Source: Collimonas sp. OK607 (lineage in GTDB: Bacteria > Pseudomonadota > Gammaproteobacteria > Burkholderiales > Burkholderiaceae_D). Taken from it: DNA of 39,554 nt. A model generated the notes under the pieces. The model did not search any database and was not told where the DNA came from. It saw only the letters and a program-made list of their open reading frames with translations. The position numbers were made by a program, and so were the translations under genes. The stretch covers positions 1 to 39,554 of the forward strand of contig NZ_FOKF01000040.1 in NCBI RefSeq assembly GCF_900111995.1. The letters are read 5' to 3'. The stretch's first letter is position 1. Each line of letters opens with the position of its first letter. This document shows, one piece after another, positions 18,207-26,509 of this stretch.

Positions 18207-19202
18207 TCAAGAAAATGCTTTCGCAGCAGCAATACTACTTGCAAAAAGTGCCATATCAACATTGCCGCCACTCACTATTACCCCGACTTTTGCGCCCGAA
18301 AACGCCAAAGCCCGATGCATCACTGCGGCAGCAGCGAGGCAACCGGCCGGCTCGACCACGATCTTCATCCGTTCGGCAAAAAACCGCATTTGCGTGCGCA
18401 GTTGATCGTCGCTCACGGTAATAATGTCTTTTACATATGCCTGCAGGATCGGCAACACCAGCTTGCCGATGTGTTGCGTTTGAGCGCCGTCGGCAATGGT
18501 GTCCGGTACCGGGATATGCACGATATTGCCAGTTCGCAATGATTGTTGCGCATCGTTTCCCGCTTCCGGCTCGACGCCGATCACGATGCAACCGGGAGAC
18601 AGGTGCGCTGCGGCGATCGCGCAACCGGACAGCAACCCGCCGCCGCCCGTGCACACGAACAAATAATCGAGCGGCCCGACGGCATCGAACAGTTCTTTCG
18701 CCGCCGTGCCCTGGCCGGCAATCACGTCGGGATGATCATAGGCAGGAATCACCGCACAGCCGCGCTCATCCGAGAGACGTGCGGCAATCACTTCCCGGTC
18801 TTCGCGTTCGCGATCGTACAGAATGATCTCAGCGCCGTATTCACGTGTCGCCGCCAGCTTCATTGCCGGCGCGTTGCCGGGCATGACGATGGTTGCATGC
18901 ACACCCAGCATGCGCGCCGCCAGCGCCATGCCTTGCGCATGGTTGCCGGATGAAAATGCCACCACGCCGCGCTGCTTTTGTTCCTCGCTGAGGCAATTGA
19001 TGGCGTTATACGCGCCACGAAACTTGAATGCCCCTACCCGTTGAAAATTTTCACATTTGAAGAAGACACTGGCGTCCGCCTGGCGGTCGGCCTGGCCGGA
19101 AGTCAGTACCGGCGTCCGGCGCGCCACACCCTCAAGGCGCCTGGCTGCTGCGACGATATCCTGGTAATTGACGGCAAGTGCAGCAAGGTCGGTGGCAGCC
19201 AT
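18207..19202 (-). CDS. PLP-dependent threonine/serine dehydratase-type ammonia-lyase
   Basis: A fold-type II PLP enzyme of 331 residues, the length of catabolic one-domain dehydratases. It has no C-terminal ACT regulatory domain. The PLP lysine is K60 in GAFKFRGAYNA. The substrate loop is SSGNHAQG (84-91) and the phosphate cup is TGGGGLLSG (185-193). The serine racemase/threo-3-hydroxyaspartate ammonia-lyase group and catabolic threonine dehydratases share this pattern, so the substrate is uncertain. ATG 19202 is preceded by AAAGGA. It lies 82 bases downstream of yaaA on the same strand. The 129 bases on to tpiA contain no gene that I can see. Confidence 0.88.
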   Translation of the reverse strand: MAATDLAALAVNYQDIVAAARRLEGVARRTPVLTSGQADRQADASVFFKCENFQRVGAFKFRGAYNAINCLSEEQKQRGVVAFSSGNHAQGMALAARMLGVHATIVMPGNAPAMKLAATREYGAEIILYDREREDREVIAARLSDERGCAVIPAYDHPDVIAGQGTAAKELFDAVGPLDYLFVCTGGGGLLSGCAIAAAHLSPGCIVIGVEPEAGNDAQQSLRTGNIVHIPVPDTIADGAQTQHIGKLVLPILQAYVKDIITVSDDQLRTQMRFFAERMKIVVEPAGCLAAAAVMHRALAFSGAKVGVIVSGGNVDMALFASSIAAAKAFS

Positions 19203-19284
19203 TTTGATCCTTTGTTCGATTCAACATAGGGCAATGCGTAGAACAACGACTCACAACGATACACAACGACACGAATTCCGGCGT

Positions 19285-20061
19285 CTATTCCGCCAGGCGG
19301 CGGCGAAACATCCACCGGCTGCTATCGGAATCCTGCGGGACATATTGATAACCACCCAGGTCGAAGGCCTTGAGCTTTTCCGCATTGGTGATTTTGTTCA
19401 ATGCCGCATAGCGCGCCATCATGCCGCGCGCCCGTTTGGCATAGAAGGAAATAATCTTGTATTTGCCGTTTTTCCAATCCTCGAATACCGGAGTGACGAT
19501 ACTGGCGTCAAGCACCTGCGGCCGGACCACCTTGAAATACTCCTCAGACGCCAGGTTCACCAGCGTATCGGCCTTTTGCTGGCTTAACTGCCGGTTCAAC
19601 GCCTGGGTCACCGTATCGCCCCAGAAGGCGTAGAGATTCTTGCCGCGCGGGTTGGCCAGGCTGGTGCCCATTTCCAGCCGATATGGCTGCATCCGGTCCA
19701 GCGGACGCAACACACCGTACAAGCCCGACAGAATCCGGATGCGGCTCTGCGCATAGTTCAGCTGGGTAGTATTCAGGGAGGCCGCATCCAGACCTTCGTA
19801 GACATCACCGTTGAAAGCCATGATCGCCTGCTTGGAATTACTGCTGGTGAATTTCTTCGACCACGATGCAAAACGCGCGGTGTTCAGTTGTGCCAGCGGA
19901 TCGGAGATCTTCATCATGCTGCCGATCTGGGCCGGCGACAGCTGCGTCAAAACGCTGATCAACTCTGCTGAATGCTCGATGAAATCCGGGGTGGTGTGCG
20001 TTTCGGTAGTACTAGGGGTGCTGTAATCAAGGGATTTTGCGGGCGACAAGACAATCAGCAT
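19285..20061 (-). CDS. yaaA: Peroxide stress protein YaaA (DUF328/UPF0246)
   Basis: A 258-residue protein, the same length as E. coli YaaA. That protein lowers intracellular iron and protects DNA and proteins during hydrogen peroxide stress. The N-terminus [16 protein letters not shown] is diagnostic. Further family motifs are [29 protein letters not shown] and the C-terminal [16 protein letters not shown] chose ATG 20061 to match the family start. The open frame upstream adds 20 hydrophobic but unrelated residues. The biochemical activity of the family is not firmly established, though DNA binding has been reported. Confidence 0.93.
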   Translation of the reverse strand: MLIVLSPAKSLDYSTPSTTETHTTPDFIEHSAELISVLTQLSPAQIGSMMKISDPLAQLNTARFASWSKKFTSSNSKQAIMAFNGDVYEGLDAASLNTTQLNYAQSRIRILSGLYGVLRPLDRMQPYRLEMGTSLANPRGKNLYAFWGDTVTQALNRQLSQQKADTLVNLASEEYFKVVRPQVLDASIVTPVFEDWKNGKYKIISFYAKRARGMMARYAALNKITNAEKLKAFDLGGYQYVPQDSDSSRWMFRRRLAE

Positions 20062-20164
20062 GTGACATCCAAATAAACAAAAAAAATAGCAGAATGTCCG
20101 CAATGATACCGAAACAAACATTTCGGCGCTGGCGAGCGCTGTTACCGGCAGCCACTATCGTCAT

Positions 20165-20416
20165 TCAGTCAAAAACACCTTGCGCCAGATCGCGTTCGAA
20201 TTCGGCAACCCAGATCGAACCGTCTCCGGTCGGATACTGTTTTTTGCGACCGGTGGATTTCCTGCTTACCGTGACAAAGCCGGTGAGCGCGAATATCTCG
20301 TCGGTTTTGGGATCTGTGGTGTCCACCTCATGCAATTCAAAATCGTCGGCAGCCAGATTCTGTGCCGACAGGATCGCATGGAAAGTATTCTTTTCGTCCG
20401 GCTCGATTAGCTTCAT
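20165..20416 (-). CDS. Conserved-looking small protein of unknown function
   Basis: An 83-residue acidic soluble protein (MKLIEPDEKNTFHAILSAQN...). I recognise no domain. It has no signal peptide, membrane segment or cysteine. A basic patch (SRKSTGRKKQY) lies in the middle, and the C-terminus is WVAEFERDLAQGVFD. I chose ATG 20416 because a strong ribosome-binding site, GGGAGG, lies seven bases before it. The good initiation site and ordinary codon use support a real gene. I think similar proteins occur in other Burkholderiales, but this is memory only. It lies between GNAT and yaaA on the same strand. Confidence 0.75.
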   Translation of the reverse strand: MKLIEPDEKNTFHAILSAQNLAADDFELHEVDTTDPKTDEIFALTGFVTVSRKSTGRKKQYPTGDGSIWVAEFERDLAQGVFD

Positions 20417-20506
20417 GTGCACCTCCCGAAGTGACAACAAATGACATCGCGAGTTCTTACCATAGCACGCTAACGCCCGCGACGCTTCTCACCCGGACCA
20501 GCGCGA

Positions 20507-21016
20507 TTAAAATTGACTGCCAAACAATTTCGTCTCCGAACCGTCGTCCTTCAGTTGCAGCATTTTTTCAAACTTCAGGCCGATTTTTTCCAGCACTCTG
20601 ATCGATTGATGATTGTCCGGGGCGGTAATGGCGACTATCCGCTGCAGGCCGCAAGTACGATTGCCATACTCCAGCACGGCCGCTGCGGCCTCGTAGGCGT
20701 AACCTTTACCCCAGAACTCCGGCAGAAAGGCGTAACCGATATCGACGTCCGGCAAAGCCTCTCTTTTGATCAGCCCGCAGATGCCTATCGGTCGCGCTTC
20801 ATCTTTCAATTCCGTCATGTAGAAACTGAATCCATAAAGCTCTTGCGCCGCCATCGGCCCGCTCAAGATCGCCGCGCGTGCCGCCTCCACCGTTCTTATG
20901 CCGCGGTCGCCGATGAACCGCAGCCACGCAGGCTGAGTCACCAACTTCAGATAGAAATCGGCATCGTCTTCATTCAAGGTACGTAAAATCAGACGCTCTG
21001 TTTCAAGAACTTTCAT
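20507..21016 (-). CDS. GNAT family N-acetyltransferase (RimJ/RimL-like)
   Basis: A 169-residue acetyl-CoA-dependent acetyltransferase. The N-terminus ETERLILRTLNEDDADFY is the standard opening of the RimJ/RimL (Acetyltransf_3) branch. The acetyl-CoA pyrophosphate loop is FWGKGYAYEA (101-110). The C-terminal NHQSIRVLEKIGLKFE (135-150) is also typical. Members acetylate ribosomal protein N-termini or small molecules, and the substrate cannot be told. ATG 21016 is preceded by AAGGA. The open frame upstream of it is not credible as protein. It is divergent from the DJ-1-like gene at 21118. Confidence 0.88.
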   Translation of the reverse strand: MKVLETERLILRTLNEDDADFYLKLVTQPAWLRFIGDRGIRTVEAARAAILSGPMAAQELYGFSFYMTELKDEARPIGICGLIKREALPDVDIGYAFLPEFWGKGYAYEAAAAVLEYGNRTCGLQRIVAITAPDNHQSIRVLEKIGLKFEKMLQLKDDGSETKLFGSQF

Positions 21017-21117
21017 GGCCTTTTTTTTCCTTGAGAGTGGGAAATTACCTGTAGCATGGGAGCATAAGCATAAGGACGATAATTGTCTACCCAACCCGAA
21101 TTCGAGCTGACTCCGAA

Positions 21118-22014
21118 ATGAATGCGACGCCAAAAATTGTCCTGATTCCGATTCCAAACCTGGATTTCGATCCGAGCGAAGTGGCGGTTTCCTGGCGCAT
21201 CCTGACTTCACGTGGGCACAAGGTGCTGTTCGCCACACCCGACGGCAAAGCGGCCGCGGCCGATCCGCTGATGCTGTCCGGCGAAGGCCTGGATGCCTGG
21301 GGCTGGATACCGGTGCTCAGGAAAATCAAATTGCTGGGGCTGATGCTACGCGCCAATGCCTCGGCGCGCGCCGACTATGCGGCGCTTGAAGGCGACCGTG
21401 CGTTCCGGGCGCCGCTGGCTTACGCCGAGCTCGAAGTCGCCCACTATGACGGCTTGCTGCTGCCCGGCGGTCATCGCGCGCGCGGCATGCTGGCTTATCT
21501 GGAAAGCCAGCCCCTCCAGCAATTCGTCGGGGCTTTCTTCGACAGTGGCAAACCGGTGGCCGCTATCTGCCACGGCGTCGTCCTCGCTGCCCGCAGCCTG
21601 TCGCCGCGCAGCGGAAAATCTGTTTTGCATGGCCGCATAACGACGGCACTGACCTGGAAGCTGGAGCGCAGCGCCTGGACCTTGATGAAATTCTGCGGCC
21701 GCTTTTGGAATCCCGCGTACTACCGCACCTATGGCGAGCAAGACGGCGAAGCGGCCGGCTATCGCAGTGTCCAGGCAGAAGTGACGCGCGCCCTGGCGCA
21801 ACCTGGCGATTTCATCGACGCCGAACCCGCTGTGCCGGACTATTTTCGCAAAAGCAGCGGCTTGTTCCGCGATACCGACCACGACGTCCGCCCCGCTTTC
21901 GTTGTGCAAAACGGTAATTACGTCTCGGCCCGCTGGCCCGGCGATGTGCATCACTTCGCTGCCACTTTTTCGTTCCTGCTGGAAGATGGCTTGCCGAACT
22001 GGCAGCCGAGGTAA
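21118..22014 (+). CDS. DJ-1/PfpI family protein (class I glutamine amidotransferase-like)
   Basis: A 298-residue protein with a DJ-1/PfpI fold. Features are VAVSWRILTSRGHKVLFATPDG (residues 22-43), the turn LLPGGH (114-119) and the nucleophile elbow AICHGVV with Cys151 and His152. Glu21 may be the acidic partner of the cysteine. The C-terminal third is longer than a minimal DJ-1 domain and ends in a WPGDVHHFAATF segment. That segment resembles the closing part of other large PfpI-like proteins. Possible activities include glyoxalase III, chaperone or deglycase functions, and none can be assigned from sequence alone. ATG 21118 lies 101 bases from the divergent GNAT gene. Confidence 0.85.
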   Translation: MNATPKIVLIPIPNLDFDPSEVAVSWRILTSRGHKVLFATPDGKAAAADPLMLSGEGLDAWGWIPVLRKIKLLGLMLRANASARADYAALEGDRAFRAPLAYAELEVAHYDGLLLPGGHRARGMLAYLESQPLQQFVGAFFDSGKPVAAICHGVVLAARSLSPRSGKSVLHGRITTALTWKLERSAWTLMKFCGRFWNPAYYRTYGEQDGEAAGYRSVQAEVTRALAQPGDFIDAEPAVPDYFRKSSGLFRDTDHDVRPAFVVQNGNYVSARWPGDVHHFAATFSFLLEDGLPNWQPR

Positions 22015-22044
22015 AATGCGCGCTACCGATTGATGGAAATCCGC

Positions 22045-22545
22045 ATGAATTCTGACATACCCGCTGAACTACCCGCAGCCCCAGACAGCCGCATTGACAA
22101 ACCACGTATCGTCATCGATACCAATGTCTGCCTCGATCTGTTTGTTTTCCGCGATCCACGCTGGGCTGGCTTGATGGCGGCATTGCAAAGCGGCGCAGTC
22201 GAAGCGGTTACCCGCGCCGACTGCCGCCAGGAATGGCAAATGGTGTTGCATTATTCGCACCTCCCCATCACCGACGACACCCGGCCTGCCTTCAATGCCG
22301 AATTCGATGCCTTGATCACCTGCCTGGAAGCCGAAGCGCTGACCCCACGTACCGACATCCGCCTGCCCGTCTGCACGGATCGGGACGACCAGAAATTCCT
22401 CGAACTGGCGCTGGGTGCTCACGCCACAACCTTGATCACCAAAGACAAAGCGTTGCTGAAACTGGCGCGTAAGACGGCAAAGATTGGCCTTTTCGCTATC
22501 ATTCCGCCGCAGGCATGGGGCATGCCGGCCGTGGGCTGCACCTAG
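22045..22545 (+). CDS. PIN-domain protein, putative toxin-type RNase (COG1569-like)
   Basis: A 166-residue PIN-fold protein, probably a metal-dependent ribonuclease. The first acidic residue is Asp25 in RIVIDTNVCLDLF. Later acidic residues lie in CTDRDDQKFLELALGAHATTLITKDK, which matches the C-terminal PIN motif. It resembles the family labelled 'putative toxin-antitoxin system toxin component, PIN family'. No antitoxin gene lies on either side, so a toxin role is doubtful. I preferred ATG 22045, with GGAA eight bases upstream, over ATG 22033. It follows the DJ-1-like gene by 30 bases on the same strand. Confidence 0.82.
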   Translation: MNSDIPAELPAAPDSRIDKPRIVIDTNVCLDLFVFRDPRWAGLMAALQSGAVEAVTRADCRQEWQMVLHYSHLPITDDTRPAFNAEFDALITCLEAEALTPRTDIRLPVCTDRDDQKFLELALGAHATTLITKDKALLKLARKTAKIGLFAIIPPQAWGMPAVGCT

Positions 22546-22629
22546 CTCACAGGAATTCGCAACGGGCTGTGCAGTCTCGGACAAAACGCTAAAATGCCAG
22601 ATTCAGACAGACACCGAGATTAATAGCAG

Positions 22630-23832
22630 ATGAACCGTGATTTAAAAATTCCCGGCGGCGACGTTGCCGCAGACCGCGCTGCCGAGCAGCTTCAATCAAA
22701 ACTCCCGAAGGTCGGCACTACTATTTTTACGGTGATGTCGACGCTCGCCAGCGAAAAATCGGCGGTAAACCTGGGGCAAGGATTCCCCGATTTCGATTGC
22801 GATCCGGTCTTGGTCGATGCGGTTAGCGACGCCATGAAGAACGGCTTCAACCAGTACCCGCCAATGGCAGGCGTGCCGGCTTTGCGCCAGGCCATCGCCG
22901 CCAAAATCGAAAAGCTGTATGGCTACAGCTACGATCCGGCCACCGATATCACCGTCACCGCCGGCGCCACCCAGGGCTTGCTGACTGCCATCATGTGCAC
23001 GGTGCATGCGGGCGACGAAGTGATCGTGATTGAACCGGCCTACGACAGCTATGTGCCAGCCATCGAACTGGCCGGCGGCAAGCCGGTGCTGGTGCAAATG
23101 ACATTGAGCGCCGATGGCTACGCCATCCCGTGGGACCGGATTGCAGCCGCAGTCACCCCGCGCACCCGGATGATCATGATCAACTCGCCGCACAATCCGA
23201 CCGGTAGCGTCCTGACCCTGGCCGATATCGCAGCACTGAAAGATATCGTGCGCGGAACCGGCATCCTGATCTTGTCAGATGAAGTCTATGAACACATGGT
23301 GTTCGACGGTGTGCGCCATGAATCGATTTGCCGCCATCCCGAGCTCGCGGCGCGCGCCTTTGTCGTCTCCAGCTTTGGCAAGACTTACCACGTCACCGGC
23401 TGGAAAATCGGCTATGTGGCTGCACCGCCTGCGCTTTCCGCAGAATTCCGTAAAGTCCATCAATACAATGTCTTCACCGTCAACACACCAGTGCAGCACG
23501 GGATTACGCAGTACATGCAAAATCCCGCGCCCTACCTGGAACTGCCAGCGTTTTATCAGCACAAGCGCGACCTGTTTCGCGACGGCTTGAAGCAAACGCG
23601 CTTTAAACTGTTACCGGCCGACGGCACCTATTTCCTGTGCGTCGATTATTCCGCCATCTCATCGTTGAGCGAGGCTGATTTCGCGATCTGGCTGACTTCT
23701 GAAATCGGCGTTGCCGCAATTCCGGTATCGGCGTTCTATCAATCTCCGCGCGAATCGGGCATCGTCCGTTTCTGCTTCGCCAAACAAGACCAGACCTTGC
23801 AGCAAGCGCTGCAGCGCCTGGCGAAAATCTGA
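22630..23832 (+). CDS. ybdL: Methionine aminotransferase, YbdL-like (class I/II PLP aminotransferase)
   Basis: A fold-type I PLP aminotransferase of 400 residues that closely follows E. coli YbdL over its whole length by recall. YbdL transaminates methionine, and also histidine and phenylalanine, with 2-oxo acids. Visible features are NLGQGFPDFD (47-56), the cofactor asparagine in SPHNPTG (N189), SDEVYEH (216-222) and the PLP lysine K251 in SFGKTYHVTGWKIGY. The N-terminus is about 15 residues longer than in YbdL. No stronger start is visible downstream. It lies 23 bases upstream of the glutathione-oxidoreductase gene, with which it may be cotranscribed. Confidence 0.9.
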   Translation: MNRDLKIPGGDVAADRAAEQLQSKLPKVGTTIFTVMSTLASEKSAVNLGQGFPDFDCDPVLVDAVSDAMKNGFNQYPPMAGVPALRQAIAAKIEKLYGYSYDPATDITVTAGATQGLLTAIMCTVHAGDEVIVIEPAYDSYVPAIELAGGKPVLVQMTLSADGYAIPWDRIAAAVTPRTRMIMINSPHNPTGSVLTLADIAALKDIVRGTGILILSDEVYEHMVFDGVRHESICRHPELAARAFVVSSFGKTYHVTGWKIGYVAAPPALSAEFRKVHQYNVFTVNTPVQHGITQYMQNPAPYLELPAFYQHKRDLFRDGLKQTRFKLLPADGTYFLCVDYSAISSLSEADFAIWLTSEIGVAAIPVSAFYQSPRESGIVRFCFAKQDQTLQQALQRLAKI

Positions 23833-23855
23833 ACACATAAAAAAAGGAAATAGTC

Positions 23856-24548
23856 ATGATCGATGTCTATAGCTGGGCCACACCGAACGGTCACAAGGTA
23901 CACATCCTGCTGGAAGAACTGGGCCTCCCTTATCGCGCACACGCAGTCGATATCGGCGCCGGCGACCAGTTCAAACCTGACTTCCTGTCGATTTCGCCCA
24001 ACAACAAGATCCCGGCGATCGTCGATGCCGACGGCCCGGACGGCAAGCCGATCTCCCTGTTTGAATCGGGCGCGATCCTGGTTTACCTGGCCGGCAAGAG
24101 CGGCAAATTCCTGGGCCATACCGATCGCGAGAAATTCAATACCCTGCAATGGCTGATGTTCCAGATGGGCGGGGTCGGGCCGATGCTGGGCCAGACTCAC
24201 CATTTCCGCATCTACGCGCCGGAAAAGATAGAGTACGCCATCAATCGCTACACCAACGAAGCCAGGCGCATCTACGGCGTGATCGACAAGCAATTGTCAC
24301 AACACCCTTACCTCGCAGGCAACGAATATACGATTGCCGACATCGCCACTTTCCCGTGGCTTCGCTCCTGGAAAAACCAAGGCGTGGAATTGAGCGACTT
24401 TCCGCACCTGAAAGCCTGGTTCGATACGATCAGCGAACGCCCCGCAGTCAAGCGCGGCGTCGAAGTGCTAGCCTCGGCCCGCAAGCCGCTGACCGACGAC
24501 AAGGCGCGGGATATCCTGTTTGGCGCTCAGCAGTATCAGAAACGATAA
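23856..24548 (+). CDS. yfcG: GSH-dependent disulfide-bond oxidoreductase (YfcG/YghU-type GST)
   Basis: A glutathione S-transferase-fold protein of 230 residues, closely similar to E. coli YfcG. YfcG reduces small disulfides with glutathione and binds GSSG. The N-terminal thioredoxin-like domain shows TPNGHK with Thr9 and Asn11 at the YfcG active-site positions, then ISPNNKIPAI and LFESGAILVYL. The helical C-terminal domain has FQMGGVGPMLGQTHHF and YTIADIATFPWLRSW. There is no catalytic cysteine, as in YfcG. ATG 23856 has an AAAAGGAAA ribosome-binding site. The gene is convergent with greB across a cluster of palindromic repeats. Confidence 0.92.
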   Translation: MIDVYSWATPNGHKVHILLEELGLPYRAHAVDIGAGDQFKPDFLSISPNNKIPAIVDADGPDGKPISLFESGAILVYLAGKSGKFLGHTDREKFNTLQWLMFQMGGVGPMLGQTHHFRIYAPEKIEYAINRYTNEARRIYGVIDKQLSQHPYLAGNEYTIADIATFPWLRSWKNQGVELSDFPHLKAWFDTISERPAVKRGVEVLASARKPLTDDKARDILFGAQQYQKR

Positions 24549-24585
24549 AAATAGAAACGTCCGCCGTTTGAGTTTTTTTACGATC

Positions 24586-24670
24586 TATGCAACGAGCAGT
24601 CAGAACTAACCGGGGTCAGAGTGAACTTTCGGTATGTTTTATCGCCGAAACTTCACTCTGACCCCGCTTA
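24586..24670. repeat. REP-like palindromic element, copy 2
   Basis: The core palindrome at 24612-24665 reads GGGGTCAGAGTGAACTTTCGG ... CCGAAACTTCACTCTGACCCC around TATGTTTTATCG. The left flank, containing CGAGCAG and GAACTAACC, matches the right flank of copy 1 in inverted orientation. The other flank differs, so this copy retains only one side of the unit. Confidence 0.85.
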
Positions 24671-24747
24671 GTGAACCACGGAGCAGAGGTTGTAAAACGA
24701 AAAGAAACAAACCCGCAATAAGTGAACTACCGTTCTCCGAAGCCGTG

Positions 24748-24832
24748 ATGTGGGGTCAGAGTGAAGTTTCGCGATAAAACCTGCGAAAGTTCACTCTGAC
24801 CCCAGATCACTATGTCGTCGATTCGCAACCGA
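24748..24832. repeat. REP-like palindromic element, copy 3
   Basis: The core palindrome at 24752-24803 reads GGGGTCAGAGTGAAGTTTCG ... CGAAAGTTCACTCTGACCCC. The right flank AGATCACTATGTCGTCGATTCGCAAC matches, inverted, the left flank of copy 1 with one or two changes. It runs up to the greB stop at 24833. Copies 2 and 3 together look like one repeat unit split around 80 bases of extra sequence. Confidence 0.85.
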
Positions 24833-25396
24833 CTACGATTCAGGATAGCTAACCGTTAATATTTCCAACTCATCAAGCCCCGCCGGCGTCATCAAGGTCA
24901 CGCTCTCGCCTTCATGGGCCTTGGTCAAGGCCCGCGCCACCGGAGAAATCCAGCTGATCTTGCCATGCAAGGGATCGAGTTCATCGATGCCGACTATAGT
25001 CACCGTATGCTCTTCCCCGGCGTGATTCTGATAAGTCACCGTGGCGCCAAAAAACACCTGGTCGCGACCATGATGCACGCTCGGATCAACCACTTCGGCC
25101 AGATCCAGTCGCTTGGTTAAAAAGCGGATGCGGCGGTCGATTTCACGCAGCCTCCGCTTACCATAAATATAATCGCCGTTTTCGGAACGGTCGCCGTTCG
25201 AAGCAGCCCAGGAAACGATCCGCACCACCTCCGGCCGATCCACATCAATCAGACGCAACAACTCGTCTTTCATGCGTTGATAGCCTTCCGGCGTCATGTA
25301 ATTCTTGGTGCCGGGCGGGATCGGCGGCAATCCGAATTCCAGATCGTCGTCATCGCCTTCAGATTCTTTTACAAATGCCTTGTTCATAGCTGACAT
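24833..25396 (-). CDS. greB: Transcription elongation factor GreB
   Basis: This 187-residue factor enters the RNA polymerase secondary channel and stimulates transcript cleavage in backtracked complexes. After an acidic N-terminal extension (ESEGDDDDLEFG) comes the start of the coiled coil, NYMTPEGYQRMKDEL. The tip region DRSENGDYIYGKRRLREIDRRI has the acidic residues that hold the catalytic metal and the YIYGKRRLREID signature of GreB rather than GreA. The FKBP-like C-terminal domain follows. ATG 25396 has GGAA upstream, and ATG 25387 (MNKAFVKES) is an equally possible start. It is divergent from the methylglyoxal-synthase-like gene. Confidence 0.94.
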   Translation of the reverse strand: MSAMNKAFVKESEGDDDDLEFGLPPIPPGTKNYMTPEGYQRMKDELLRLIDVDRPEVVRIVSWAASNGDRSENGDYIYGKRRLREIDRRIRFLTKRLDLAEVVDPSVHHGRDQVFFGATVTYQNHAGEEHTVTIVGIDELDPLHGKISWISPVARALTKAHEGESVTLMTPAGLDELEILTVSYPES

Positions 25397-25515
25397 TGTA
25401 GTTCCAATTGCGCCGCGACTACCGATTTGACTCTGGAACATGGCTTTTCTTGCATGGCGGTATGGTAAAGTCAGGCTGGTGCAATGTTGCCCGTGTTGAC
25501 TTTAGATTCCGTCAT

Positions 25516-26442
25516 ATGCCTGCCAATTCTTCCCGCAATGCCCCTACCGCTCCGTTCCGGATCGGCCTCGCCACCAGCCGTAGCCACCAGCATGGCCCCG
25601 ATTCGGCTCTGGCGCAGCTGCTCACGGGCAGCCGTCATCTCATCGAGCAGCAACTGAAGCCGCAACTGATCGTCGTCGGGCGCACGCTGGACGCCATGCA
25701 TCAGCTTGGTTTGCTCACTGACTATCCGCACATCGAACGCTTCCCTTACGGCCGTCACGGCGGCCTGATGAAACTGGTATCGCGGGTGGTCGACGCCGAT
25801 CCGGCGCGCACCCTGGATGCGGTGATCTACCTGATGGATCCGGTCGATCCGTCGTCGACCTTTCCAGAAGCAGTCGCCTTGAAACGGCAATGCGTGATTC
25901 ACGGAAAGCCGTTTTTATCGACGCTGGCCGGCGCCCGCGAATGGCTGGAGCTGGAAGGCATGGCGGCCGGGGCTGCACCGAATCCAGCGCTCGACCCGAC
26001 TTTCGACCTGGCGCAGGAAGGCATCGCGCTGATTGCCCACGACGCCATGAAGGAGCGGATGCTGGACATCGCGGAACGTCATTTCCAGCTGCTCGACCAG
26101 TTTGCATTTCGCTGCGCCACCGGCACCACCGGCAGCCTGCTCAACAAGCTGGCGCAAAAAATCAAAGGCGAGGAAGCCGGGCGCAACTGGGTAAAGCCTT
26201 TCCTCAGCGGCCCGCTGGGCGGCGATGCCCAGATCGCGGAATTGATCCTGGATCGCCAGCAATGCCGGCGCGTACTGTTTCTGGAAGATCCGCATGTCGC
26301 GCGCCAGCACGAAGCGGATATCCAGTTGCTGGAACGCGCTGCCCGCACCGTCACCGACTACGCACTGTGCATCAGCGATGCCGAATGCGGCGAACGCTGG
26401 CTGACCTTGCTGCACCAGCGCGCCGCATTGGCAAAACGCTAA
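25516..26442 (+). CDS. mgsA: Two-domain methylglyoxal synthase-like protein
   Basis: A 308-residue protein, twice the size of E. coli MgsA (152), which makes methylglyoxal from dihydroxyacetone phosphate. Residues 169-297 form a complete MGS domain. His175, Asp176, GTTG (203-206), Asp237 in GPLGGD, Asp258, His265 and Asp268 match E. coli His19, Asp20, GTTG, Asp71, Asp91, His98 and Asp101. Residues 14-146 look like a second, degenerate MGS domain. There Ser21/Arg22 replace His-Asp, Leu84 replaces Asp71, Thr115 replaces His98 and Glu118 replaces Asp101, while DP at 108-109 survives. Substrate and activity need testing. ATG 25516 was chosen where MGS similarity begins, because upstream codons look non-coding and no clear ribosome-binding site is seen. 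It is divergent from greB. Confidence 0.82.
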   Translation: MPANSSRNAPTAPFRIGLATSRSHQHGPDSALAQLLTGSRHLIEQQLKPQLIVVGRTLDAMHQLGLLTDYPHIERFPYGRHGGLMKLVSRVVDADPARTLDAVIYLMDPVDPSSTFPEAVALKRQCVIHGKPFLSTLAGAREWLELEGMAAGAAPNPALDPTFDLAQEGIALIAHDAMKERMLDIAERHFQLLDQFAFRCATGTTGSLLNKLAQKIKGEEAGRNWVKPFLSGPLGGDAQIAELILDRQQCRRVLFLEDPHVARQHEADIQLLERAARTVTDYALCISDAECGERWLTLLHQRAALAKR

Positions 26443-26463
26443 GCTAGCCTACGCTATCGCCGC

Positions 26464-26483
26464 ACGGCAGTGCGAACTGCCGT
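26464..26483. repeat. Perfect 8-bp stem-loop after the MGS-like gene
   Basis: ACGGCAGT and ACTGCCGT pair around a GCGA tetraloop, 21 bases past the stop codon. There is no T tract, so intrinsic termination is uncertain. It may protect the mRNA end. Confidence 0.6.
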
Positions 26484-26509
26484 CGCTGTCAACAGCATTC
26501 TGGAACTCC

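Noticed and set aside
306-24832. CRISPR array from the repeated palindromes
   Set aside because: There are only three copies at two distant loci, without regular spacers and with no cas genes.
25408-25515. N-terminal extension of the MGS-like protein
   Set aside because: The frame is open, but it overlaps the greB promoter region and the 5' end of greB on the other strand. The sequence is unlike the domain, and ATG 25516 lies just before the similarity.
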